Positions 40,698-46,985 of a DNA stretch of 46,985 nt are shown here, in pieces. The translations under genes were made by a program, and so were the position numbers. Position 1 is the stretch's first letter. The number at the start of each line of letters is the position of its first letter. Source of the stretch: Trueperaceae bacterium (GTDB taxonomy: Bacteria; Deinococcota; Deinococci; Deinococcales; Trueperaceae); assembly GCA_011390455.1 (NCBI GenBank), contig JAABSI010000012.1, positions 1 to 46,985 of the forward strand, written 5' to 3'. The notes under the pieces were generated by a model, which did no database searches, was not told where the DNA came from, and saw only the letters and a list, made by a program, of their open reading frames with translations.

Positions 40698-41618
40698 TCA
40701 CCGGTGCCGGATCCTCGGGTCGAGGAAGGCGTAGAGGACGTCGACGATCAGGTTGACGACGACGAAGGACGTCGCGAACACCAGGAGCAAGCCCTGGACG
40801 AGCGGGATGTCGCGCTGGGCGACGCTCAGGATGAGGAGCCGGCCGAGCCCGGGCCAAGCGAACACCTCTTCGGTGATCACGGCGCCGCCGACCATGTAGC
40901 CGAAGCGCAACCCGACGACGATGGTGACCGGCAGCAGCGCGTTGCGCAGGGAATGCATGAACAGCACGAGCCGCTCGCGCACGCCCTTCGCGCGCGCCGT
41001 CCGGACGTAGTCCTGTTGGATGGTCTCGAGCAGCGACGAGCGCGTCATGCGCGTGATGAAGGCGATCGAGAACACGGACAGCGTGATGGTCGGCATCACG
41101 AAGTGCTGCCAGGTCCCGTAGCCGGCAGCTGGCAACCAGCCGAGCTCCACCGCGAACAGCTGCATCAGCAACAACCCCAGCCAGAACACCGGGATCGAGA
41201 TGCCGAGGAGCGCCGTCAACGTGACCAGGTGGTCGGGCCAACGGCCGCGGTAGAGGGCGGAGACCACCCCCATCGCGATGCCGAGCACGGTGGCGACCGT
41301 GATGGCGGCGAGCGCGAGGCTGAAGGTGTTCCAGTAGCGGCTGCCGATCTCGACGGCCACGGGCCGGCGCGACGAGAACGACGTGCCGAGGTCGCCGCGG
41401 GCGAGCCCGGCGAGGTAGGCACCGTACTGGACGATGGCGGGGCGGTCGAGGCCCAAGTCGCGGCGGATCTGCTCGACCCGCTCGATGGGCGCCTCGTCGC
41501 CGGCGATGATGCGCGCGGCGTCGCCCGGGATCAGCCGGAACGCGAAGAAGACCAGCGTGATCACCAAGAACAAGATGGGGATCCCGATCAGGATCCTGCC
41601 GAAGATGTAGCGGACCAA
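40698..41618 (-). CDS. ABC transporter permease, DppB/OppB family
   Basis: 306 residues from TTG 41618, chosen because GGAGG lies five bases upstream and the N-terminus VRYIFGRILIGIPILFLVITLVFFAF is the family's first helix. Conserved periplasmic segment RRDLGLDRPAIVQYG, then DLGTSFSSRRPV, and the coupling loop DYVRTARAKGVRERLVL. It ends ...YAFLDPRIRHR. It forms the channel with the DppC-like protein. A hairpin at 41709-41741 separates it from the binding-protein gene upstream, which may lower permease synthesis. Confidence 0.94.
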   Translation of the reverse strand: MVRYIFGRILIGIPILFLVITLVFFAFRLIPGDAARIIAGDEAPIERVEQIRRDLGLDRPAIVQYGAYLAGLARGDLGTSFSSRRPVAVEIGSRYWNTFSLALAAITVATVLGIAMGVVSALYRGRWPDHLVTLTALLGISIPVFWLGLLLMQLFAVELGWLPAAGYGTWQHFVMPTITLSVFSIAFITRMTRSSLLETIQQDYVRTARAKGVRERLVLFMHSLRNALLPVTIVVGLRFGYMVGGAVITEEVFAWPGLGRLLILSVAQRDIPLVQGLLLVFATSFVVVNLIVDVLYAFLDPRIRHR

Positions 41619-41708
41619 GGGCGCCTCCCGGCGTCGGGGCCGTGGGATAGGGACGGGCGTTCGGCCCCGTCGGGGTGCCGCGGCGCTCGCGGCGGGGTGG
41701 GCGGGGGG

Positions 41709-41741
41709 GTCCGGAAGGGGGGCGGCGCCCCCCTACCGGAC
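41709..41741 (-). terminator. Intercistronic hairpin between binding-protein and permease genes
   Basis: Arms GTCCGG-AA-GGGGGGC and GCCCCCC-TA-CCGGAC with a 3-base centre and one internal mismatch pair. It lies in the 143-base gap between the binding-protein stop (41762) and the DppB start (41618). It has the same position as the hairpin at 10093-10129 in the first importer, so differential expression of binding protein over permease is the likely purpose. Nothing else is seen in the gap. Confidence 0.6.
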
Positions 41742-41761
41742 TGCGGGTCAAGGCCTGTGGC

Positions 41762-43363
41762 TTACGGGTTCTTCCAGGCGTACTTGCCGGGCCAGTTGCT
41801 GAAGGCGGGCTCGAAGTAGATGCCCTCGACGTCGGCGTTCATCGCGAGGAACTCGATCGAGTTGAACAGCTGCAGGATCGGCGCGTCGGCGAACACGATC
41901 GGGACGATCTCCGCGTAGATCGCGTTGCGCTCCTCGAGCGTCGCCACCTGCCGCGAGAGGTCGCTCAGACGATCGACTTCGGGGTTGCCGTAGTACGCCC
42001 GGTTGTAGAGCGCCGGCGCCGCCGAGTCCGTGCGATACGTCGTGGAGACTACGTACTCCGCGTCGCCCGTGACCACGCCGAAGGTGAGGTTCGCCATGTG
42101 GTAGGTCGAGTCCGCGGACGGCACGGTGACCGCCGGGACGAAGGAGGCCGACTCGAAGACCTGAAGGTCGACCGCGATGCCGACGTCCGCGAGCATGCCC
42201 TGCACCAATTCGGCGATCTCGAAGTCGCCCGTGACCGAGCCGCGGCGGGTGAAGAGGCCGATCTCGAGGCGCTCGCCGTCCTTGACGCGGACGCCGTCGG
42301 CCCCCATCGCCCAGCCGGCCTCCTCGAGCAGCTCCTCGGCGCGCTCGGGGTCGTACTCGTAGACCCCGCCGGCCGTGTAGCCCGTGACCGGCGTGGACAT
42401 GTAGGGCGTCTGCGCGATCTCGGCCCCGACACCGAGGAAGACGGCGCGGATGATGCCTTCCTTGTCGACCGCGTGGTTGATCGCCTGGCGCACGAGCACG
42501 TCGTTCGTCGGCGCGAGGGAGTTGTTCAGGGTGATGTAGTACTGGCGCATGCCCAACCCGCTCCGAACGTCGAAGCGGTTGTCGCTGCTCAGCCGTTGCG
42601 TCGTGGGGACCGGCAGACCGAGCGCCAAGTCGACCTCGCCGGACTCGAGCAGCGCGGCGCGGGTGTTCGGGTCGGTGATCACGCGGAACACGACGGCGTC
42701 GAGGTACGGGAGGCCCTCCTGCCAGTAGTCGGGGTTGCGCACCAGGCGCAGGGTGTCGTTCGGCAGGAACGACTCGACCATGAAGGGACCGGTGCCCACG
42801 GCGTTGCTCTTGACGCCGTCGGGGCCGACCTCGCGCGCCCAAGTGGGCGAGTACATCGACCAGGTCTTGGCCGACAGCACGGGGACGATGTGCGGGGCCG
42901 GCGCCGTGAGGTGGACGCGCACCGTCAGGTCGTCGACGACCTCGACCGAGTCCCACGGGATCGATTCCCAGAGCGGGAGCTGCAGCTCGATCTTGCGCTC
43001 GAAGTTGTACTTCACGGCCTCGGCGTCGAAGGGCGTGCCGTCGTGGAAGGTGACGCCGGGCTGCAAGGTGAAGGTGTAGGTGAGGCCGTCGTCGCTGACC
43101 TCGAAGCCGGTCGCCAGCAGGCCGACGAGCTCGCCGTCGGCGTTGCGATCGAAGAGGGTCTCGTAGTAGTAGTGCGCGGATTCGGAGAGGGAACCCTGGT
43201 TGGTGGCTTGGATGTCGATGTGCGGCGACGTCGAGGTGTACGCGATCGACAGCGTCCCACCCACGACCGGGGTGCCTTGGGCGAAGACGGTGCCCCACGT
43301 GAGCGCGGCGAGGCAGGCGAGCCCGACCCACGCGCGGCGGAGCTTGGCAGCAGTTCGATGCAT
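41762..43363 (-). CDS. ABC transporter substrate-binding protein, family 5 (peptide/opine type)
   Basis: 533 residues from ATG 43363 with AAGGGG upstream. Signal peptide about residues 1-29 (AWVGLACLAALTWGTVFA, cleavage before QG), no lipobox. SBP_bac_5 markers: HYYYETLFDRNADGELVG, then TFTLQPGVTFHDGTPFDAEAVKYNFERK near residue 105-130, and NHAVDKEGIIRAVFLG in the second lobe. It delivers a peptide- or opine-like ligand to the permeases encoded next. The promoter (43464-43492) contains the palindrome also found upstream of the GntR gene, so this 14-kb operon is probably controlled by that regulator. Confidence 0.94.
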   Translation of the reverse strand: MHRTAAKLRRAWVGLACLAALTWGTVFAQGTPVVGGTLSIAYTSTSPHIDIQATNQGSLSESAHYYYETLFDRNADGELVGLLATGFEVSDDGLTYTFTLQPGVTFHDGTPFDAEAVKYNFERKIELQLPLWESIPWDSVEVVDDLTVRVHLTAPAPHIVPVLSAKTWSMYSPTWAREVGPDGVKSNAVGTGPFMVESFLPNDTLRLVRNPDYWQEGLPYLDAVVFRVITDPNTRAALLESGEVDLALGLPVPTTQRLSSDNRFDVRSGLGMRQYYITLNNSLAPTNDVLVRQAINHAVDKEGIIRAVFLGVGAEIAQTPYMSTPVTGYTAGGVYEYDPERAEELLEEAGWAMGADGVRVKDGERLEIGLFTRRGSVTGDFEIAELVQGMLADVGIAVDLQVFESASFVPAVTVPSADSTYHMANLTFGVVTGDAEYVVSTTYRTDSAAPALYNRAYYGNPEVDRLSDLSRQVATLEERNAIYAEIVPIVFADAPILQLFNSIEFLAMNADVEGIYFEPAFSNWPGKYAWKNP

Positions 43364-43463
43364 GCGGTGTTCCCCTTTCCGTTCCTCGGGTCCATCCGGA
43401 GAGCCCGGGTGGCCGCGGTCGCGCGCCGAGTCCGACGATCGGCACGGAACGAACCGCTCCGCC

Positions 43464-43492
43464 ACGATAGTCGACAATCGACCTTGGAACAA
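43464..43492 (-). promoter_or_regulatory. Promoter of the second importer operon
   Basis: On the minus strand TTGTTC (43492-43487), 17 bases, TATCGT (43469-43464). The palindrome occupies the spacer and overlaps the -10, the classic position for repression by steric block. The -10 hexamer equals that of the flavoprotein-operon promoter. The expected leader to ATG 43363 is about 95 bases. Confidence 0.65.
43466..43479. promoter_or_regulatory. GntR/FCD-type operator (GATAGTCGACAATC)
   Basis: A 14-base palindrome with one mismatched pair. Read on the same strand as the reverse complement of the site at 6552-6565, the two share GTCGACAATCGAC exactly over 13 bases. It overlaps the -10 of the importer promoter and lies in the 266-base region between that operon and the divergent D-2-hydroxyacid dehydrogenase gene. 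Confidence 0.7.
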
Positions 43493-43629
43493 GGTGCAGG
43501 GGCTTCACGAAGACAACACCGTCTGGGACGCGATCGGATCTACTGGGGGTCGCAGCTTCATGCGTCGCGCCGCACGCGTACACGGCGCCCCCGGTGCTAG
43601 GCTGGCGCGCGCCCCAAGGAGGCCGGCCC

Positions 43630-44652
43630 ATGGAGACCGTCACCGTCACGATCGCGAGCTACCTGGAACCCGACCTCGTGCGCCGCATCGCCGCGGTCGA
43701 TCCGCGCGTCGAGGTCCGCTACGCCCCCGACCTGCTCGCGCCACCGCGCTTCGCCGCCGACCATACGGGGCGCCCCGATTTCCAGCGCACCCCGGAGCAA
43801 GAGCGGCGCTTCGTCGAGCACCTCGCGGCCGCCGACGTGCTCTACGACGTCGACCGGCCGCTGGCCTCGCGGTTGCCCGAACTCGCGCCTCGGCTCCGAT
43901 GGATCCAGTTCACCTCGTCCGGCGTCGGGCCCTTCGTCGTCAAGAACGGCCTGAATCGGCCCGGCCTGCAGCTGACGAACGCCGCCGGCATCCACGCCGT
44001 ACCGCTCGCCGAACACGCGCTGCTGTCGCTGCTCTACTTCTGGAAGGACGTCCCGGCGCGCCAGAGCGACCAGCGGGCCCACGTGTGGGAACGCTACGCC
44101 GGGCGCGAACTGCGCGGCGCCACCGTGCTGATCGTGGGCATGGGCGCCGTCGGCCAGGAGGTGGCGCGCACCTTCCAGGCGAACGGCCTGCGGGTGATCG
44201 GCATGCGGCGCACCCCGGTCTCGGACCCCACGACGCTGCACGCCGACGTCGTCGTTCCCCCCGACCGCCTCCTCGAGGTCCTGCCGGACGTCGATGCGGT
44301 GGTCCTCATCGCCCCGCACACCCCGGAGACCGAAGGGATGTTCGGCGCCGTCGCCTTCGCGGCGATGAAGCCGGGGGCGGTGCTCGTCAACATCGCGCGC
44401 GGCCAGTTGGTCGACGAGCCGGCGCTGGTGGCGGCGCTGCGGTCGGGTCACCTCGGGGGCGCGGCCCTCGACGTCGCCGCCGTCGAGCCGCTGCCCACCG
44501 ACAACCCGCTCTGGGATCTGCCCAACGTGTTCATCACGGCGCACTCGGCGAGCACCGTCGACAAGGAGAACGAACGGCTCACCGAGCTCTTCTGCGACAA
44601 CCTGCGGCGCTTCCTGGACGGGGCGCCGCTGCGCAACGTCCTCAGGCTCTGA
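43630..44652 (+). CDS. D-2-hydroxyacid dehydrogenase (NAD-dependent)
   Basis: 340 residues from ATG 43630 with AAGGAGG seven bases upstream; an extended -10-like TGCTAGGCT lies at 43595-43603. Catalytic residues R (NIARGQLVDE), E (DVAAVEPLP) and H (FITAHSAST) are present, and the NAD motif is LIVGMGAVGQEVARTF near residue 165. It resembles the glyoxylate/hydroxypyruvate reductase-like branch with H-T-P-E-T in the nucleotide domain. It is divergent from the importer operon and shares its regulatory region, so joint control by the GntR protein is possible. A hairpin follows the stop at once. Confidence 0.92.
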   Translation: METVTVTIASYLEPDLVRRIAAVDPRVEVRYAPDLLAPPRFAADHTGRPDFQRTPEQERRFVEHLAAADVLYDVDRPLASRLPELAPRLRWIQFTSSGVGPFVVKNGLNRPGLQLTNAAGIHAVPLAEHALLSLLYFWKDVPARQSDQRAHVWERYAGRELRGATVLIVGMGAVGQEVARTFQANGLRVIGMRRTPVSDPTTLHADVVVPPDRLLEVLPDVDAVVLIAPHTPETEGMFGAVAFAAMKPGAVLVNIARGQLVDEPALVAALRSGHLGGAALDVAAVEPLPTDNPLWDLPNVFITAHSASTVDKENERLTELFCDNLRRFLDGAPLRNVLRL

Positions 44653-44656
44653 CGGC

Positions 44657-44688
44657 GGCGGGGTGCGGTCGGCCGACCGCGCCCCGCC
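44657..44688. terminator. Bidirectional hairpin between convergent genes
   Basis: Nested palindrome: GGCGGGG-T-GCGGTC-GGCC-GACCGC-G-CCCCGCC, with a single T/G wobble in the stem. It starts 5 bases after the dehydrogenase stop at 44652 and lies before the convergent SDR stop at 44716. No U tract is present. Confidence 0.65.
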
Positions 44689-44715
44689 CGCCGACCCCGC
44701 CCGAGGTCCCCATGC

Positions 44716-45501
44716 TCACGTCGCGACCCGTCCCCCGTCGATCAGCAGCCCGACGCCGGTGGTGAAGCTCGACTGCGCCGAGGCCAGGTAGAGCACCGTC
44801 CACGCCACCTCGTCGGGCGTGCCCATACGCCCCAGGGGCGTCGCGGCACGCCACCCCTCTTCGACGTGGCGCGGGTCGGCGGCCAAGTCGAGGTTCCGAC
44901 GGTTCATGTCGGTGTCGATCACGCCCGGGCAGATCGCGTTCACCCGCACCCCGCGCCGCGCGTACTCGATCGCCAGGACGCGCGTGAGCGACATGATGCC
45001 GCCCTTCGAGGCGGCGTACGAGACGTTGCCGCCGACGTTCGCGTAGGCGCTGACCGAGGCGTTGTTGACGATCGTGCCGCCGGTGGCCTCGAGGTGCGGC
45101 AGCGCGTGCTTGCAGCCGAAGAACGTCCCCTTGAGGTTGACCCCGATCACGCGGTCGAAGAGCGCCTCCGTCACGTCGGTCGACGGCGTCACGGGCTGCT
45201 CGATGCCGGCGTTGTTGAAGACCGCGTCGAGGCGGCCGAAGGCGGCGACGGTCCCCTCGACGAGCCCGTGCACGTCGTCCTCGACGGCGACGTCGGTCGC
45301 CGCCGCGAAGACCCGGTGGCCCTCGGCCTCGAGCTCCGCGGCGAGCGTCCGCAACGCGTCCCCATCGCGGTCGCCGAGCCCCACCGCGGCGCCCTCGCGC
45401 GCGAAGCGCCAGGCCGTGGCCCGGCCGATCCCGTGGGCCGCACCCGTCACCAAAGCGACCTTCCCGTCCATCCAGCCTGCGCGAGCGGGCGTCGTCGTCA
45501 T
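44716..45501 (-). CDS. Short-chain dehydrogenase/reductase (classical SDR)
   Basis: 261 residues from ATG 45501 with AGGAGGT upstream. Motifs: TGAAHGIG near residue 20, D-V (ATDVAVED), NNAG near 95, serine in NNASVSAYA and the catalytic YAASK, then PGVIDTDMN. The D-R-D segment after the second strand favours NAD(H). It is typical of 3-oxoacyl-ACP reductase/glucose dehydrogenase-like SDRs, and the substrate is open. It is a single-gene unit; a -10-like TATAGC at 45550-45555 on the minus strand could drive it. The 102-base gap up to 45603 holds nothing else recognisable. Confidence 0.92.
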   Translation of the reverse strand: MTTTPARAGWMDGKVALVTGAAHGIGRATAWRFAREGAAVGLGDRDGDALRTLAAELEAEGHRVFAAATDVAVEDDVHGLVEGTVAAFGRLDAVFNNAGIEQPVTPSTDVTEALFDRVIGVNLKGTFFGCKHALPHLEATGGTIVNNASVSAYANVGGNVSYAASKGGIMSLTRVLAIEYARRGVRVNAICPGVIDTDMNRRNLDLAADPRHVEEGWRAATPLGRMGTPDEVAWTVLYLASAQSSFTTGVGLLIDGGRVAT

Positions 45502-45603
45502 GCCTGCACCTCCTGGGTCGGCGCCCTCGCGGCGCGACCGAAGACGCAGGCTATACCCGCCACGCCCGCGCACGCATCCGGTCGCGCGCCCGCCGGGTAC
45601 CCC

Positions 45604-46665
45604 TCACCGATTCCTCCACCCCACCACCAACCGCCCCTCCCCCCGCGGCGCCGACGCCACCACCGACCACGGCCCCGCCGGCAGCTCCAGCGGCGCGGAG
45701 CGGGCGGTCGCGCGCCCGACCGGCGCGCGCACGGGCAGCCGCAGCACCGAGGTCCGCGCGCCGCTGGGCGCGACGACCTCGACCACGATCGGGCCACGAT
45801 CCGCGCCCTCGACGGCCACCCACACCTCCAACACGTGCGGCTCCTCGGCGAAGTCGCCCACCAGCTGGTCGTCGCCGATCCCGGCGCGCAGCCCCACCTC
45901 GGCGGCGACGGTGAAGCCCAGGGGCGGCAGCACGGTCGCCGGCCCCCCGAAGATCCGCCCGCCCCCCTCGGTCGCCAGGAGCACGAGCAGCACGGACCCG
46001 ACCACGGCCGCCCACGCCCACGGGCGCCGGCCGAGCCCCGCGGTGGCCCGCACCGCCTGCCAGGCTCCGCGCGGGCCGCCGACCGAGCGCGCGGCCGCGA
46101 GCACGAGCAGGAGCGCGGCGAGGGCGGCCACGGCGGCGACCGCGATCGGCAGCGCACCGCTGCGCTGGACGAAGGTCGCGACGTCGTCGCCGAGCCGAGG
46201 CGCGCCGGCCATCGGCACCAGCACCCAGGGCAGCAGCGCCGCCACGACGACCGAGGTCCAGAGCAGCGCGCCCAGGCGCAGCAGCCGGGCGCGCGGCCGC
46301 ACCACGAGCACGACGACGAGCGTCGCCGCCCACGTCCAGAAGGCGCCGCCGACCGCCACCCAGGCGCCGCGCGCCCCAGAGAGGTCGCCGGCGAGCCGGA
46401 CGTTCGGCCGACCGAGGGCCCAGGCGTCGAAGCCGACGACCGAGGCGCCGATGGTCCAAGCCGCCACCGCCTGGCCCACCTCGTGCAACAGGGCGTAGGC
46501 CTGCACGGCCGCCATCCCCAGCAGGAGCACGAGCGCCAGGTCCGCAGCGCGCGCGGTGCGCGCGGCGCGCCCGGCGCGCGCGGCGCGCCCGCTGCGCCCC
46601 GAGCGCACGGGGCGCTCGGGGCTCGGGTGGTGCCGTTCCTCGGGCTGGACCCCTTCCGCCGTCAT
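45604..46665 (-). CDS. Polytopic membrane protein with degenerate M50-like motif
   Basis: 353 residues from ATG 46665 (GGAGGTCC upstream). The N-terminal tail to residue 42 is rich in R, G and A repeats. At least five membrane segments follow (about 43-60, 100-122, 130-152, 172-192, 215-232), and the last 120 residues form a beta-rich soluble domain. At the end of the first helix the sequence YALLHEVGQAVAAW (H61-E62-V-G-Q65) resembles the H-E-x-G-H of intramembrane M50 proteases with glutamine replacing the second histidine. Whether it is a true M50 descendant is uncertain. It is divergent from the gene at 46697. No function can be assigned. Confidence 0.6.
   Translation of the reverse strand: MTAEGVQPEERHHPSPERPVRSGRSGRAARAGRAARTARAADLALVLLLGMAAVQAYALLHEVGQAVAAWTIGASVVGFDAWALGRPNVRLAGDLSGARGAWVAVGGAFWTWAATLVVVLVVRPRARLLRLGALLWTSVVVAALLPWVLVPMAGAPRLGDDVATFVQRSGALPIAVAAVAALAALLLVLAAARSVGGPRGAWQAVRATAGLGRRPWAWAAVVGSVLLVLLATEGGGRIFGGPATVLPPLGFTVAAEVGLRAGIGDDQLVGDFAEEPHVLEVWVAVEGADRGPIVVEVVAPSGARTSVLRLPVRAPVGRATARSAPLELPAGPWSVVASAPRGEGRLVVGWRNR
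46558..46591. repeat. In-frame GC-only repeat in the membrane protein's N-terminus
   Basis: The 16-base unit GCGCGCGGCGCGCCCG occurs at 46558-46573 and again at 46576-46591, a period of 18 bases that keeps frame and encodes repeating Arg/Ala/Gly hexapeptides. Slippage-prone; copy number may vary between strains. Confidence 0.6.
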
Positions 46666-46683
46666 GGACCTCCGTCCTCACGC

Positions 46684-46689
46684 TATCCT
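46684..46689 (+). promoter_or_regulatory. -10 element for a leaderless transcript
   Basis: TATCCT ends 7 bases before ATG 46697, so transcription would start at or next to the A of the start codon. No ribosome site is present upstream of that ATG (CGCACCC). This spacing is the hallmark of leaderless genes, common in Deinococcota and Actinomycetota. Confidence 0.5.
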
Positions 46690-46696
46690 CGCACCC

Positions 46697-46985
46697 ATGC
46701 CCGGTTTCGTCGGCGACCTACCCACCCCTTCCCTGCTCGTCGACCTCGATCGGGTCGACGCCAACCTCCGCCGCGTCCAGGCGTACGCCGACGATCAGGG
46801 CGTGGACCTGCGGCCCCACGTCAAGACCCACAAGACGCCGTACTTCGCGCGCCTGCAGGTGGCCGGCGGCGCCGTGGGGCTGTGCGTCGCCAAGCTCGGC
46901 GAGGCGGAGGTCTTCGCCGACGCCGGCTTCGAGGACCTGGTCATGCCGCACACGATCGCCAGCCCCGACAAGGCGGCGCGCGCGG
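46697..46985 (+). CDS. D-threonine aldolase/D-serine dehydratase-like PLP enzyme, N-terminal part
   Basis: The frame starts at ATG 46697 and is open to the right edge (96 codons). It begins MPGFVGDLPTPSLLVDLDRV, then N-L-R-R-V, and RPHVKTHKTP at 39-48 with the PLP lysine K43, followed by GLCVAKLGEAEVFADAGFEDLVM. This is the alanine-racemase-fold N-terminal domain of D-threonine aldolase/D-serine deaminase proteins, which cleave or dehydrate D-3-hydroxy amino acids with PLP and a divalent metal. The metal-binding C-terminal domain is beyond the window. It is probably transcribed leaderless, divergently from the membrane protein. Confidence 0.85.
   Translation, partial: MPGFVGDLPTPSLLVDLDRVDANLRRVQAYADDQGVDLRPHVKTHKTPYFARLQVAGGAVGLCVAKLGEAEVFADAGFEDLVMPHTIASPDKAARA

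Noticed and set aside
1..46985. Mobile elements, CRISPR, tRNA/rRNA, phage or plasmid genes
   Set aside because: None seen: no transposase or integrase motifs, no regular spaced repeats, no tRNA-like folds noticed. Composition is uniform except for short AT-richer promoter patches near 6500, 28750 and 43470-43560.

Overview
The window comes from a very GC-rich bacterial chromosome. Third codon positions are almost all G or C, so nearly every gene has long open shadow frames, which I left out. Starts are a mix of ATG, GTG and a few TTG, and many neighbours overlap by the 4-base ATGA/GTGA arrangement. The two solute-binding proteins have plain Sec signal peptides ending in ...FA-Q and no lipobox, and one gene at the right edge looks leaderless. 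These traits would suit Deinococcota (Trueperaceae-like), but that is an inference; there is no rRNA, tRNA or other phylogenetic marker here. I saw no insertion sequence, integrase, CRISPR array or RNA gene.

Layout. (1) 1-1568: the end of an amidohydrolase and a TIM-barrel, glycoside-hydrolase-like protein. (2) 1671-6459, minus: M24 creatinase-like protein, aminotransferase, dihydropyrimidinase/allantoinase-type amidohydrolase, NAD-dependent epimerase. (3) 6650-22846, plus: an FCD-type GntR regulator, a Gfo/Idh/MocA oxidoreductase, a peptide/opine-type ABC importer lacking ATPases (binding protein plus two permeases), then a long catabolic series: Gfo/Idh/MocA, SDR, M20 peptidase, RidA, VOC protein, a truncated lysine-less aminotransferase homologue, an intact aminotransferase, two tandem DUF4438 proteins, Ldh_2 dehydrogenase and M14 carboxypeptidase, closed by a strong hairpin. 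(4) 22935-28664, minus: two FAD oxidoreductases resembling opine oxidase/HcnBC subunits, an enamidase-like amidohydrolase, an RpiR regulator and a NicX/M29-like protein. A cysteine hydrolase is divergent at 28830. (5) 29534-43363, minus: a roughly 14-kb collinear run that starts with a second complete ABC importer (binding protein, two permeases, two ATPases). It continues with opine dehydrogenase, DegT aminotransferase, D-2-hydroxyacid dehydrogenase, AspA/AstE-type deacylase, HyuC/AllC-type M20 hydrolase, DUF885 and another amidohydrolase. (6) 43630-46985: D-2-hydroxyacid dehydrogenase, SDR, a membrane protein with a degenerate HExxH, and the start of a D-threonine-aldolase-like gene.

Taken together this looks like a scavenging island for small amide, ureido, peptide or opine-like nitrogen compounds: two importers, many C-N hydrolases, PLP enzymes, and redox enzymes for the resulting amino, keto and hydroxy acids. 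The substrate cannot be named from sequence. The best unifying clue is a near-perfect palindrome (consensus GATTGTCGACAATC) found just downstream of the GntR promoter (6552-6565) and again inside the promoter of the second importer operon (43466-43479). It suggests one regulator links both halves, and that the ATPases of the second importer may also power the first.
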